Counted from the stretch's first letter, positions 1 to 9,419 are shown. The stretch: DNA of 64,000 nucleotides from Streptomyces abyssalis (GCF_001751365.1 NZ_LJGT01000041.1:62729-126728); one strand, 5' to 3'. Notes: generated by a model not told the origin, from the sequence alone. Translations and numbers: made by a program.

Positions 1-984
1 CTGAACGGCGGCTCTCGTGGAGCGTTTCGCCGCAGCCTTCGCCGCCGCCTTCGCGGCGGACTCCGCCCTGCGCGCGGCCCTTGCCGACCTGTGCTGCTGA
101 CGCCACGCCAACTGCCGTACGAACGAGGGGAGCTGGACGAGCACCATCAGCCCGCCGCCCACCGCGACGCCCAGAGCGGCCGCCCGCACACCCCACACGG
201 TGTGCCCCGCGTACATCACCGCGATGATCCCGGTGTTGTACGCGACGTAGATCGACGCCGGCGCGACGAAGCGCCGGTGTGCGCGCAACGCGGCGCTGAA
301 GTAGCCGGCCAGCCCGAACGTCACCACGGTCAGCGACGTGAGGCGCATGCAGTCGACGGCCGTACGCGTGTCCCGCAGCCCCGGTGCCAGCATCTGCACC
401 ATGAGCGGCGCGGCGAACAGCATCAGCGCGGCGGTCGCGGTGAGCGCCAGCAGCAGCCGGGGCAGGGTCCGCTGCACCAGGCCCCACACCGGGTCGCGCG
501 GGTGGAGCCCGCCGGGCTCCGCGTCCGCGTCCAGCAGCACTCCGCCGTCCCCGGTGTCCGGGCGGGCCGCCGCCCGGCGGGACAGGGCGAGGCTGAAGGC
601 CGGGACGAGGATCAGCGCCATCGCGTCCTCGATGAGCAGCGTCGAGGCCAGTTCGGGGACGGTCCATGCGATGAGAAAGGCGTCGGTGCCGGCGTCGGCG
701 CCGAAGAGGCCGGCGATCGCCTGGTCGCGCAGCAGGCCGAAGACCGAGCCGGCCGCCGTGAGCGCCGCCGTGATGACGGCGGCGCGGGCGAGGAACCTGC
801 CGAGTACGGGAGGGGCGCCGGACCCGCCCGCACCGGGTCCCCCCGCATCCGGGCCCCCCGCACCCGGAATCCCCGCATCCGGGCCGCTTGTGCCGGTCCC
901 GCTCGTGCCGGCGCTCCCGCCGCCGGTCGCCGTGGACGTCGGGGCGTCAGGGGTCGTGGTGCGGGAGGCGTGCGTGTCCGTCAT
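1..984 (-). CDS. MurJ/MviN-type lipid-linked polysaccharide flippase (3' end beyond left edge)
   Basis: Multi-spanning inner-membrane protein of the MurJ/MviN branch of the MOP flippase superfamily. It probably flips an undecaprenyl-linked oligosaccharide for exopolysaccharide assembly. The first 328 codons are visible. A Gly/Pro/Ala-rich cytoplasmic stretch of about 55 residues is followed by the family's N-terminal hallmark (LARAAVITAALTAAG, then GLLRDQAIAGLFGADAGTDA), then several hydrophobic segments and a basic Ala/Lys-rich stretch near the window edge. The ATG at 984 overlaps the stop of the upstream polymerase gene (ATGA), so it is the last visible gene of the five-gene operon 5339-6433 to 1. 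Its company of sugar-phosphate transferase, glycosyltransferase and polymerase suggests a Wzx-like role rather than the housekeeping lipid II flippase. The C-terminus is unseen, so substrate and domain completeness are open. Confidence 0.8.
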   Translation of the reverse strand, partial: MTDTHASRTTTPDAPTSTATGGGSAGTSGTGTSGPDAGIPGAGGPDAGGPGAGGSGAPPVLGRFLARAAVITAALTAAGSVFGLLRDQAIAGLFGADAGTDAFLIAWTVPELASTLLIEDAMALILVPAFSLALSRRAAARPDTGDGGVLLDADAEPGGLHPRDPVWGLVQRTLPRLLLALTATAALMLFAAPLMVQMLAPGLRDTRTAVDCMRLTSLTVVTFGLAGYFSAALRAHRRFVAPASIYVAYNTGIIAVMYAGHTVWGVRAAALGVAVGGGLMVLVQLPSFVRQLAWRQQHRSARAARRAESAAKAAAKAAAKRSTRAAVQ

Positions 985-2522
985 CGGGCGGGTGCCTCTT
1001 CCGCCTGGCTTCCCCCGTCGGCTTGTCCTCCCCGCTCCGCTGGGAGTGACCCCCAGAGAGGTGCGGGAGCGAGAGCCCACCAGGTGACCACGCCCAGCAC
1101 GACCCCGGTCAGCACCGTCGAGGGCCCCCCGATGTCGGCGTACAGGAAGTCGACGGCCAGCCAGATGAGCAGCCCGGCGGCGGCCAGGCCGCAGTCCGCG
1201 GCGCCGGGCGCGTCCGTCGCTCCGCCGGAGAGATGTGCGGTACGTGCCGAGTGCAGGCGCCGCAGTCCGAGGACGAGAAGGGCGCCCCCGCAGCCGAGGA
1301 GCGCGACGGCGCCGATCAGGCCCTGTTCGCTGAGTACGAGCAGATACATGTTGTGCGGCGAGAGCAGCGGTTCCTTCGAGAACTGCGTGCCCGCCCCCGC
1401 TGTGTCGCTGCCGGACGAGAGCCCCAGTGAGGCGTGTCCGTCGCGGTAGGCGGGGAAGTTCTTGGGGCCGACGCCCGTCATGGGCGCGTCCTGCCACATC
1501 GCGGTGGCCGCCGACCAGAGGCTGTACCGGTCGGTGACGGAGCGGTCCGGCGCCGAGCTGATGTCGGCGATGCTGGTCAGACGCTCCTCGACCATCGCCG
1601 AACCGATACCGAGGCCGCCGACCAGCACCATCGAGGCCGCGGCCAGCGCGAGCAGTACGAGAACGGCCCTCCGTACCCCCGCCAGCACCAGCACCGCTGT
1701 GCCGGCGGCGGCCGTGGCGATCCACGCGCCGCGGCTGTAGGAGACGACGAGCGGCGGCAGCAGCGCGGCCGCGCAGCAGATCGCCGCGATGCGCTGCCGC
1801 CGGGAGATGTCGCCGGGACCCGCCATGGAGAGCGCGAAGGCCGCCACCAGACCGAGCGAGACCACGGTGGACATCCCCATCACGTCCAGCGGCCCGAAGG
1901 TCCCCACCGCACGGACGTCCTGCCCCATGTACGAGGCACCGGTGCCGGTGAGGTTCTGCACGACGCCGACCGTTCCCTGCACCAGCGCCAGCAGGATCAC
2001 GGACCAGCACAGCGCGCGGAAGTCCCGTGTGCCGCGCAGCAGTAGCAGCAGCGCCCCCGGGACCAGCACGAAGATCTGCAGATACCGGACGAACCCCGGA
2101 AGGCTCGCCCAGGGATCGGCGGACGCGGCGGTCGCCACCGCGAAGGCGACGGCCGGTGCCCCGAGCACCGCCGCCGCCGCGGGTTTCAGCCGACCGCCGC
2201 GTCCGCGCAGCAGCCTCACCAGGCACCACACCACCAGCACCAGGGAGGCCGCGTCTGCGGGAGTGATCTTTCCGGAAACGGTCACATCGCCGGTCTGCAC
2301 CGGTGCGCACAGGACGAGCACGGTGGCCAGCGCCGGCACCATCGGCGCCCAGTGCCGCCAGAACGCCGGACTCGTCAGCGGCCCGCGGGGCCGTGCCCCG
2401 CTGCCGCCGTCCGTGCGTGCCCTGCCTCCGCCGGCGCCCCGGTCTCCACCGGGAGCGCTCCGGCCGCCGTCGCCGCGTGGCGGGCGGCGGCTCTCCGGCA
2501 GTGCGACCGTCACCCCGATCAC
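981..2522 (-). CDS. O-antigen ligase/polymerase family membrane protein (Wzy/WaaL-like)
   Basis: Membrane polymerase or ligase that joins lipid-linked oligosaccharide repeats (O-antigen ligase family, PF04932). The protein of about 513 residues has a short basic, Gly-rich N-terminus and then roughly a dozen hydrophobic helices. A long extracytoplasmic loop late in the protein contains the family signature around DAPMTGVGPKNF and a later SPHNMYLLVLSEQGLIG, whose His-containing NxYL/E-G pattern is typical of the Wzy_C domain. The GTG start at 2522 overlaps the stop of the glycosylphosphotransferase gene by 4 nt, and its stop overlaps the flippase start, so it is translationally coupled on both sides. 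An in-frame ORF runs far upstream, but that extension is an antisense-like shadow of the preceding gene. The substrate cannot be told from sequence. Confidence 0.85.
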   Translation of the reverse strand: MIGVTVALPESRRPPRGDGGRSAPGGDRGAGGGRARTDGGSGARPRGPLTSPAFWRHWAPMVPALATVLVLCAPVQTGDVTVSGKITPADAASLVLVVWCLVRLLRGRGGRLKPAAAAVLGAPAVAFAVATAASADPWASLPGFVRYLQIFVLVPGALLLLLRGTRDFRALCWSVILLALVQGTVGVVQNLTGTGASYMGQDVRAVGTFGPLDVMGMSTVVSLGLVAAFALSMAGPGDISRRQRIAAICCAAALLPPLVVSYSRGAWIATAAAGTAVLVLAGVRRAVLVLLALAAASMVLVGGLGIGSAMVEERLTSIADISSAPDRSVTDRYSLWSAATAMWQDAPMTGVGPKNFPAYRDGHASLGLSSGSDTAGAGTQFSKEPLLSPHNMYLLVLSEQGLIGAVALLGCGGALLVLGLRRLHSARTAHLSGGATDAPGAADCGLAAAGLLIWLAVDFLYADIGGPSTVLTGVVLGVVTWWALAPAPLWGSLPAERGGQADGGSQAEEAPAR

Positions 2523-4099
2523 CGTCCTTCGAGGCGGAAGAACGAGGTCACGGTGCGGAACATGATCCGTACGTCCTGCCAGAGCGACCACGTCTCGATG
2601 TAGTGGTTGTCGAAGCGCGCCCGGTCCTCGATGGAGGTGTTGCCGCGCAGCCCGTGCACCTGGGCGAGACCCGTGATGCCGACGGGGGAGCGGTGCCGCT
2701 CGGCGTAGCCCGGCAGTTCCTGGCTGAACTGCTGCACGAAGTACGGGCGTTCGGGGCGGGGTCCGACGAGGCTCATGTCGCCGCGCAGCACGTTCCACAG
2801 CTGCGGCAGCTCGTCCAGGGAGGTGCGGCGCAGCAGCCGGCCGACGGCGCTCATGCGGTCGTCGCCCGCGACGCTCCACAGCGTCGCCGACTCCTGCTCG
2901 TCCGCGGGCCGCAGCGTGCGGAACTTCAGCAGCGTGAACGGGCCGCCTCCGAGCCCCACGCGCTCCTGCCGGAAGATCACCCCGGGCCCGTCCGACATCC
3001 TCACGGCCAGCGCACAGGCCGCCAGCAGCGGCGCCGCGAGAACCAGTGCCGGTACGACCAGCACCAGGTCGAGCAGCCGCTTGCGCCAGCTCCAGCCGGA
3101 ACCCGGGCACTCCAGGGAGAGCCGTCTGCACGAGAAGCCCCACACGTGCGACGGGCCCCCCTCGTGCGTCCCGTGCACGCCCACGGCACATCCGGGCCGT
3201 ACCAGCCAGCCGGCCACGCCGCGTTCGCCCAGGTCCTGTGCCAGCAGGGCGTTCCGGGTCTCTTCCCAGGGAGAGTTCAGGAAGACCACGTCCCGGACGG
3301 TGTTCTGGATGACCGCCCGCGTCACGTCCGCGGGCACCGCGATCACGGGAAGCGGCGCGTCGTCCCCGCTGCCGCTCTCGCCGTCGTGGCCGGCCTCCTC
3401 GGGTTCGCTGACGAGGTCGACGAACCCCACCGGCCGCAGCCCGTAGCGCGGATGTTCGGCGAAGACCCCGGCGACCGTACGGGCCAGCCGGCCACTCCCG
3501 ATGATGAGCGCGGGACGCGGCCGGCGCCGTGCCCGCACGCGCCGGAAGCCGTGCACCAGCGCGCGTGCCGTGCCGCCGAGCGTGGCGTGTGCGGCGACCG
3601 CGGTCAGCAGGATCATCCAGCTCAGGGCGGCGGGACGGTCGAACGCCGCGAGCAGCGCGGCCGCCACGCACCAGGTGACCGCGGCGCGGGCCGCCAGCGC
3701 GGGCAGCTCGTCGAGCGCGTACGTCCGCAGACCGGGCCGGTACAGGCCGGCCTGGGTGTTGAGCGCCAGAGTGCCGCAGACGACCGGCCCGAGCAGCAGG
3801 GCGTCCGTCTCCGCGCCGATGCCCGCTCCGACGGCCGCTCCGACGGCCGCGACGACGGAGGCCGAGACACCCACGTCGGCGCAGACGAGCGCCGCGGCGC
3901 CACGGTGCCGCAGGCGCAGCAGGTTCCGGCGTCTGCGGAAGCCGCCCACGGGCCGCGGGACGGGGCCCCGGTCGACGGCGCGCTGCGGGGTCCGTACGGC
4001 GACGCTCCCGTCCCCTGGCGGAGCCGCCGAGCCGTCGGCGGCCGGCCGGGTCGCCACACGTGCGCCGCGGGACCGCTCCTCGGTGCTGTCCGTCGTCAT
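2519..4099 (-). CDS. Exopolysaccharide polyprenyl glycosylphosphotransferase (WbaP/WcaJ-like)
   Basis: Initiating enzyme of exopolysaccharide synthesis: transfers a sugar-1-phosphate from a nucleotide sugar to undecaprenyl phosphate at the inner membrane. Of 526 residues, about 1-190 hold several hydrophobic segments, and about 200-300 form a Rossmann-like CoA-binding domain (IGSGRLARTVAGVF). The C-terminal third is the bacterial sugar transferase domain (PF02397), with KRLLDLVLVVPALVL, then VIFRQERVGLGG, FTLLKFRTL, RTSLDELPQLWNVL, GDMSLVGPRPERP and GITGLAQV. These are the conserved catalytic blocks, including the DELPQ Asp-Glu pair. ATG at 4099 overlaps the glycosyltransferase stop (ATGA). 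Length and domain order are normal for the family. Sugar specificity is unknown. Confidence 0.93.
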   Translation of the reverse strand: MTTDSTEERSRGARVATRPAADGSAAPPGDGSVAVRTPQRAVDRGPVPRPVGGFRRRRNLLRLRHRGAAALVCADVGVSASVVAAVGAAVGAGIGAETDALLLGPVVCGTLALNTQAGLYRPGLRTYALDELPALAARAAVTWCVAAALLAAFDRPAALSWMILLTAVAAHATLGGTARALVHGFRRVRARRRPRPALIIGSGRLARTVAGVFAEHPRYGLRPVGFVDLVSEPEEAGHDGESGSGDDAPLPVIAVPADVTRAVIQNTVRDVVFLNSPWEETRNALLAQDLGERGVAGWLVRPGCAVGVHGTHEGGPSHVWGFSCRRLSLECPGSGWSWRKRLLDLVLVVPALVLAAPLLAACALAVRMSDGPGVIFRQERVGLGGGPFTLLKFRTLRPADEQESATLWSVAGDDRMSAVGRLLRRTSLDELPQLWNVLRGDMSLVGPRPERPYFVQQFSQELPGYAERHRSPVGITGLAQVHGLRGNTSIEDRARFDNHYIETWSLWQDVRIMFRTVTSFFRLEGR

Positions 4100-5277
4100 C
4101 GTGCCGCCCGCTCACTGCCCGCGGGGGCCTGAGCCGGGGCGTCGAGCAGTTCGCGGTACAGGGAGAGCACCGCTGCCGCGCTGCGCCTTACGTCGAAGTC
4201 CGCCCGTACGTGCTTGCGTGCGGCCTCGCCCATGAACTCCCGCAGCTCCGGCTCGCGCAGCAGATGCGTCACCGATTCCGCGAGGGCGTCCGGATCTCCG
4301 GGCGGTACCAGGCACGTCTCGTGCTGCTGCGGCGGCAGGCTCTCCCGGGCGCCGCCCACGTCCGTCACGACGACGGGACGCCCGCAGGCCATCGCCTCCA
4401 GAGGGGTCAGGGCCATGCCCTCCCACCGGGACGGCAGTACGACCAGATCGGCCGCCGCGTACCAGCGGTTCACCTCGTCACTCGCGCCGGCGAACAGCAC
4501 CCGCCCGGGCGCGTGCCCGCTCAGCGCGCTCAGTGCGGGCCGGTCGGGCCCGTCGCCGACGAGCGCGAGCCAGGCGTCCGGCACCGCCGCGGCGATGCGG
4601 GACCATGCGCTCAGCAGGGTGCGCTGGCCCTTCTGCCGGCACAGCCGCCCGACGCACACCACGAGGGGCGCGTCTGCCGGTACCCCGCTCAGCTGCGGCA
4701 ACAGGGCACGGGCGGCGGCCCGTCCGCCCGGCTCGGCCTCCGGCACTCCGTTGTGCACGACGGCCCAGCGGGCCACGACGCCCGCCTGCTCTCCCGTACG
4801 GCGCTCGGCCTCGCTGACGCACAGCACCCGGTCCGTCCAGCGCGCGGCGCGTCGCTCCCAGGCGCGGGCGAGCCGTGCCGTGCGGCCTTCGACGGCCTCG
4901 AACGACCATGCGTGCGGCTGGTACACGGTGGGGACCCGGCCGCGCAGCGCCAGCCGGGCGGCGAGCCCGGCCTTGGCGCTGTGCGCGTGCACGACGTCGG
5001 GGTCCACGTGCCGGATCAGCCGGAGCGCCTGCCGGGTCTCGGACGCGACGCGGGGCCCGAGTTCCCGTGCGGCCGCCCAGCGTTCCACCTCCGCACCCGC
5101 CGCCGCCGCCTGCCGGGAGAGGCTTCCGCCCTCCGGGCAGGCGACGACGGCGCGTACGCCTTCCTGCGTCTGGGCCCCGACCAGATCGGTCACGACCCTC
5201 GCCACCCCGCCTTCGACCGGTTGTGCCAGATGAAGGACCGTCAGCCGGTCTCTTCGCTCTCTGCGCTGGGAAAGCAC
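4096..5277 (-). CDS. Glycosyltransferase family 4 protein
   Basis: GT-B fold retaining glycosyltransferase expected to extend the lipid-linked sugar made by the next gene, acting at the cytoplasmic face. The 393-residue protein has an N-terminal acceptor domain starting VLHLAQPVEGGVARVV. Its C-terminal donor domain shows VVCVGRLCRQKGQRTL and the GT4 nucleotide-sugar loop VVLPSRWEGMALTPLEAMACG, followed by PVVVTDVGGARE. The glutamate pair of the EX7E motif is E-G-M-A-L-T-P-L-E. The GTG at 5277 is preceded by GAGGAG with 8-9 nt spacing, which decides the start. It lies 61 nt after the secreted-protein gene and overlaps the next gene by 4 nt, so it belongs to the same operon. Confidence 0.9.
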   Translation of the reverse strand: MLSQRRERRDRLTVLHLAQPVEGGVARVVTDLVGAQTQEGVRAVVACPEGGSLSRQAAAAGAEVERWAAARELGPRVASETRQALRLIRHVDPDVVHAHSAKAGLAARLALRGRVPTVYQPHAWSFEAVEGRTARLARAWERRAARWTDRVLCVSEAERRTGEQAGVVARWAVVHNGVPEAEPGGRAAARALLPQLSGVPADAPLVVCVGRLCRQKGQRTLLSAWSRIAAAVPDAWLALVGDGPDRPALSALSGHAPGRVLFAGASDEVNRWYAAADLVVLPSRWEGMALTPLEAMACGRPVVVTDVGGARESLPPQQHETCLVPPGDPDALAESVTHLLREPELREFMGEAARKHVRADFDVRRSAAAVLSLYRELLDAPAQAPAGSERAAR

Positions 5278-5338
5278 CCGAACGTCTCCTCAAACGTCAC
5301 TACCGGACAGGCTTCTTTGCGGAATGGAAATGCGGATC

Positions 5339-6433
5339 TCAGCGCCGGGCGTCGACCTGTGCGTAGAGCGCACCGAGCAGGTAGTCGTCGTCGCCGGGCG
5401 CGAAGCGGAAGAGGAGACGGTTGCCTCCGGCACGCAACGCCTGCTGTGCGTCGAAGACATCGGAGTCGTATCCGAGCGTGTTGCTGTGCGCGGGGACGCG
5501 TCCGGCCACTTCGCGTCCGCGGTCGGTGATCGTTGAATTGAACGTGTCGTTCTGCGGGTTCGCCGTATTCGAGAGCGGCGTTCCCGCGCGCTTGTTCGCG
5601 GCCACCGTGAAGGGCCCGTCGCCGTCACCGCGGTCGCCGTCGTAGCCGACGACCCCGACGGAACCCTTTGCACCCGCCGGGAAATTCATGGAGCGCGTCG
5701 CCACGGGCAGCCCGCCGGAATTGCGTTCCGACGCCGCGAATCCGTCCCACACGCTCAGATGACGCAGCGGGGAATTCTTGTTCTCGTACGCCACGACCAG
5801 CGTCCAGCCGCCCCAAGCACCGGCCCGGGACTTGCCCATCGCGACATTCAGCTGCGCCACCGTGTACGTGCCGGGGCCGCTGTCGCGCACCAAGGGCGTG
5901 ACGTTCGCGGAGGCCTGGTAGGCGTCCGCCCCGTCCGCGCGGCGGTGCGTGCGCACCGTGTCGGCCTTCACCGCCCGGTACGAGCCGCGGGGTTCGGCCA
6001 TCAGCACACGGCCGTTGTCCTTGGCGGGCTTGACCTCGCCGACGCGGAGGTTGCCGCCCCAGTACAGGCGCGCGTAGCTGACCTTGGCGTTCTTGGGCAG
6101 ACGCAGGGCGGCCCGGGTCGAGTTGTACGTGTTGGGGTCGCGGTCGACATCGGAGTAGAACATCTCGTAGTCGCTGTTCCGGCCGTCCCCGCCCTTCTGC
6201 GCCGAGCTGCACGGAGCCGCATCGCCGACCGGCTTGCGGCATGTGATCGACGAGTTCGCGGCGCTGGCGATTCCGCCGTGACGCGTCGCGCTGTAGCGCT
6301 CTTTGAGGGCCTGGCCCTTGCGCGGTTCGGGGTTCGCCGCGGATGTCGCCGGCGGCGAGAGCGACACCGTCGCTGCCGCGCACACCACAGCGCAGCACAG
6401 GCCGCGCACCGCTGATTTCCTCTTGTCCACCAT
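5339..6433 (-). CDS. Secreted protein related to the N-terminal domain of DUF11-type surface proteins
   Basis: Exported protein of unknown role, first gene of the exopolysaccharide operon. Of 364 residues, the first ~33 are a classical signal peptide (MVDKRKS basic start, hydrophobic core, ATSAA cleavage region). The mature part is Ser/Asn/Gly-rich and beta-like, with NSDYEMFYSDVDRDPNTYNS, LYWGGNL, YTVAQLNVA, GWTLVVAYEN, GVVGYDGDRG and SNTLGYDSDVFDA. From memory, this pattern resembles the N-terminal domain of large actinobacterial DUF11/LPXTG-type surface proteins, here standing alone without repeats or a sorting signal. Two cysteines lie near CRKPVGDAAPC. The ATG start has GGAGACGGAG upstream. 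A role in capsule or surface assembly is an inference from position only. Confidence 0.72.
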   Translation of the reverse strand: MVDKRKSAVRGLCCAVVCAAATVSLSPPATSAANPEPRKGQALKERYSATRHGGIASAANSSITCRKPVGDAAPCSSAQKGGDGRNSDYEMFYSDVDRDPNTYNSTRAALRLPKNAKVSYARLYWGGNLRVGEVKPAKDNGRVLMAEPRGSYRAVKADTVRTHRRADGADAYQASANVTPLVRDSGPGTYTVAQLNVAMGKSRAGAWGGWTLVVAYENKNSPLRHLSVWDGFAASERNSGGLPVATRSMNFPAGAKGSVGVVGYDGDRGDGDGPFTVAANKRAGTPLSNTANPQNDTFNSTITDRGREVAGRVPAHSNTLGYDSDVFDAQQALRAGGNRLLFRFAPGDDDYLLGALYAQVDARR

Positions 6434-6612
6434 GGATGACTCCGTCTCCCGTCACGAAACAGAGCGACCTTTACAAAGGCGATCATTGAAATTCGGGCGG
6501 CGCGCCGGTCATCTTTACCTTTTCACTGACTAGCGGACACTTGATCGTGCCGATGGAGCCGAACAGGGCACCGGGGAAGGCCGGATGGTTGCCTTCGGCT
6601 AAGGTCGGCCGT

Positions 6613-7137
6613 ATGCCGCTCACGTTCGAACTGGACCCGTCCGTCACTTCTCAACTGCGCGACGAACTGTGCGTGTTGTGGGCGGACGTGACCAACGCGG
6701 AAGGTGCCGTCGGATTCGTGCCGCCGGTGACGCCGGAAGCGGTACGTCCGGACCTCCTGGCCCACCTCGCCGCCGTCGACGACGGGCGTACGCGGATGCT
6801 CGTGGGACGCGACGCGGACGGCACGGTCGTCGCCACCGCGTTCCTGGTCCTCAACACACACCGGCTCAAGCGTCACTGGTGCTCGGTCTACACGGTGATG
6901 ATCCATCCCTCGCTCCAGGGCAAGGGCCACGGACGGGACCTGATGTCGGCGATCGAGAAGGCGGCGCGGGGGATGGAGGGCATCACCGCGCTGCGGCTCA
7001 CCTGCCGGGGCGGGCTGGGCCTGGAGCGGTTCTACGCCGGCTGCGGGTACCGCGAGGTCGGACGCCTCCCAGGCGCGATCAAGGTCGCGGACGGCGATCT
7101 GCGGGACGACGTCACGCTCTGGCTCGCCCTCAGCTAG
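6613..7137 (+). CDS. GNAT family N-acetyltransferase
   Basis: Cytoplasmic acetyl-CoA-dependent N-acetyltransferase with unknown acceptor. From the chosen ATG it has 174 residues, a normal GNAT length. The core fold is visible: substrate-binding N-terminal part, beta-strand TVVATAFLVLN, then VYTVMIHPSLQGKGHGRDLM, which contains the acetyl-CoA pyrophosphate loop (Q-G-K-G-H-G), and a C-terminal LERFYAGCGYREVGRLPG block typical of the family. An in-frame start 72 nt upstream exists, but the extra 24 residues look like leader, and MPLTFELDPS matches the usual start of this group. It is divergent from the exopolysaccharide operon and transcribed alone. Confidence 0.85.
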   Translation: MPLTFELDPSVTSQLRDELCVLWADVTNAEGAVGFVPPVTPEAVRPDLLAHLAAVDDGRTRMLVGRDADGTVVATAFLVLNTHRLKRHWCSVYTVMIHPSLQGKGHGRDLMSAIEKAARGMEGITALRLTCRGGLGLERFYAGCGYREVGRLPGAIKVADGDLRDDVTLWLALS

Positions 7138-7393
7138 TGCCGGGAGGGGCACCAGGTCCGGGAGGGGCCGCGCGCGGCCGGGCCGTTCGGGACCCCGGAG
7201 AGGCGCACGTCACAGGCGGAGCACAGGTCACGGACGGGGGCCGGAGTGATCGTCCGCGGCGCTGTGTTTGACTGGATGACGGGCCGGCCGCCGCCCGGTG
7301 CCGCCGGACACGGCCCGTGCCCCGCGCCCCACGTCACGGCGCCGCACGACGGGCGCGGCGCCCGTATCACCCGAGAAGTCCGGAGAAGGTCTC

Positions 7394-7684
7394 GTGAGCA
7401 GCAAGTCGCACGCAACGCTCCGCTACACCGCCATGCGGGCCGGCGTCTTCGCCGGCTGCCTCGTCCTCGTCGCGGTGCTCGCGTACACCGGGATCATCCC
7501 GGAGGGCATCGGCAGGTCCAACCCGCTGTGGGTCGTGCTGCTGGCGCTCGTCGTCTCGGCGCCGCTCAGCTTCGTACTGCTGCGCAGGCAGCGGGAGGCC
7601 ATGTCGGAGCAGATCGTCGACGGAGTGGACCGCGCCAAGGAGCGGCTCTCCGCGAACCAGAGCCAGGAGGACGGCGTCGCGTAG
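7394..7684 (+). CDS. DUF4229 domain small membrane protein
   Basis: Small integral membrane protein of unknown function found across actinobacteria (DUF4229). The 96-residue product starts LRYTAMRAGVFAGCLVLVAVL, giving a first transmembrane helix at about 10-32. A second helix is WVVLLALVVSAPLSFVLL at about 45-62. A charged cytoplasmic tail follows (RRQREAMSEQIVDGVDRAKERL). The GTG start is preceded by GGAGAAGG with 4-5 nt spacing. The longer in-frame upstream ORF lacks a ribosome site and reads through GC-rich intergenic DNA. It is monocistronic, about 200 nt before the symporter gene. Confidence 0.82.
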   Translation: MSSKSHATLRYTAMRAGVFAGCLVLVAVLAYTGIIPEGIGRSNPLWVVLLALVVSAPLSFVLLRRQREAMSEQIVDGVDRAKERLSANQSQEDGVA

Positions 7685-7882
7685 AGGCGCTTCGCGCGCC
7701 CCGCCCGCTCGCCCGCTCGGCCCCTCCGACAGCCCCGCCGATCCGTTATCACGTTTGTCACACTCTCCTCATGTTCCGCCGGGAATGACCGGTGCCCGGC
7801 GGGGCGTTGTCGGTGCTCGTAACCCCCGGACGGAATTCCGTTTCCGGGGTGCCGCAGTCCACAGCCGAGCGGGAGTCCGACA

Positions 7883-9274
7883 GTGCCCTCGTCCCAAGAG
7901 TTCCCCGATTCCGCGGATTCCCCTGCCGGTGTCCCGGCCCGTGATTCCGGCCCGGTTCAGTCCCCGGCCCCGGCCGGGACGCCGCGAGGGCGGATACCCA
8001 GGATCCCGTTCTGGGCGCAGATCCTGCTCGGGCTCGTCCTCGGCGTACTGCTGGGGTGGGTGGCGCGCAACGGCGACATCTCCTGGCTCGGTACGGCGCT
8101 GACGAGGACCGGCGAGATATTCGTCCAGCTTCTGAAGCTCGCCGTCGCACCGCTAGTCTTCTTCGCGATCATGGTCTCGATCACGAACCTGCGCAACGTT
8201 CACAACGCGGCGCGGCTGGCGACCAGGACCCTCCTGTGGTTCATGGCCACATCGCTGATCGCCGTGGCGATCGGCCTGTTCATCGGCCTGATCACGAACC
8301 CCGGTTCGGGCACCGGGATTTCGGCCGGGGACGCGGCCGAGCCGGAGGAATCGGTCTCGTGGCTGGACTTCCTCACCGGGATCGTCCCGACCGACATCAT
8401 CACGCCGTTCACCGAACTGCAGGTGCTGCAGATCGTGTTCATGGCCGCTGTCGTGGGCGTCGCCGCGCTCAAGCTGGGCGAGAAGGCCGCTCCGCTGCTC
8501 GCGGTGGGCGAGGCCGTGCTGGCCCTGCTGCAGAAGGCCCTGTGGTGGATCATCCGGCTGGCCCCGATCGGAACGATCGGCCTGATCGGCACCGCGATCA
8601 AGGACTACGGCTGGGATCTCATCGGCGAGTACGCGACGTTCACCGCCGACGTCTACATCGGCTGCGCCGTGGTGCTGTTCGGCGTCTACCCGCTGCTGCT
8701 GGCCACCGTCGCGAAGGTCAACCCGCTGCAGTTCTTCCGCGGTGCGTGGCCGGCGATCCAACTGGCCTTCGTCTCCCGCTCGTCCGTGGGCACCATGCCC
8801 CTGACCCAGAAGGTCACCGAACGGCTGGGCGTCCCGCGGGAGTACGCGGCCTTCGCGGTGCCGTTCGGTTCGACGACGAAGATGGACGGCTGCGCCTCGG
8901 TCTACCCGGCGATCGCGGCCGTCTTCATCGGCGAGTTCTACGGCGTGAGCCTGGGCCTGCGCGAGTATCTGCTGATCGTCTTCGTCTCGGTCATCGGCTC
9001 CGCCGCCACCGCGGGCCTCACGGGCGCCACGGTCATGCTGACCCTGACTCTGTCGACGCTGGGGCTGCCGCTGGCGGGCGTCGGCCTGCTGCTGGCGATC
9101 GACCCCGTCCTGGACATGGTCAGGACGGCGACGAACGTGGCCGGGCAGGCGGTCATCCCGGTGCTGGTCTCGGCGCGGGAGAGGATTCTCGACCGCGACA
9201 AGTACGACCGCGCCCGCAGCATCGACGTGGACACCTTCGACCCGGAGCCGCAGCCGACCGCCGCGGCTGTGTAG
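7883..9274 (+). CDS. Dicarboxylate/amino acid:cation symporter (DAACS family)
   Basis: Inner-membrane secondary transporter taking up a dicarboxylate or acidic/neutral amino acid with Na+ or H+ (GltP/DctA/SstT family). It has 463 residues. After a Ser/Pro-rich N-terminus of about 40, the family core shows LLKLAVAPLVFFAIMVSITN, the first re-entrant hairpin region SRSSVGTMPLTQ (serine-rich motif), FGSTTKMDGCASVYP (counterpart of the NMDG cation motif, with K-M-D-G) and DPVLDMVRTATNVAGQ in the last helix. The T-K-M-D-G variant departs from the usual N-M-D-G, so cation coupling may differ. The start is GTG with a GGGAG-like ribosome site. Substrate is not deducible. Confidence 0.92.
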   Translation: MPSSQEFPDSADSPAGVPARDSGPVQSPAPAGTPRGRIPRIPFWAQILLGLVLGVLLGWVARNGDISWLGTALTRTGEIFVQLLKLAVAPLVFFAIMVSITNLRNVHNAARLATRTLLWFMATSLIAVAIGLFIGLITNPGSGTGISAGDAAEPEESVSWLDFLTGIVPTDIITPFTELQVLQIVFMAAVVGVAALKLGEKAAPLLAVGEAVLALLQKALWWIIRLAPIGTIGLIGTAIKDYGWDLIGEYATFTADVYIGCAVVLFGVYPLLLATVAKVNPLQFFRGAWPAIQLAFVSRSSVGTMPLTQKVTERLGVPREYAAFAVPFGSTTKMDGCASVYPAIAAVFIGEFYGVSLGLREYLLIVFVSVIGSAATAGLTGATVMLTLTLSTLGLPLAGVGLLLAIDPVLDMVRTATNVAGQAVIPVLVSARERILDRDKYDRARSIDVDTFDPEPQPTAAAV

Positions 9275-9419
9275 TCACCGCTTCGACTGCAGGGTGGAGG
9301 GGTAAGCCGTGACCACTCCGGACCGGGGAGTCAATGGCCTTGGCCTGCCCGGTGCGCGCGAGCCTCATCGCCGCGCGGCCGGCACCCCGCCCGGACCCAC
9401 GAGCCACCTAGGAGGCCCA

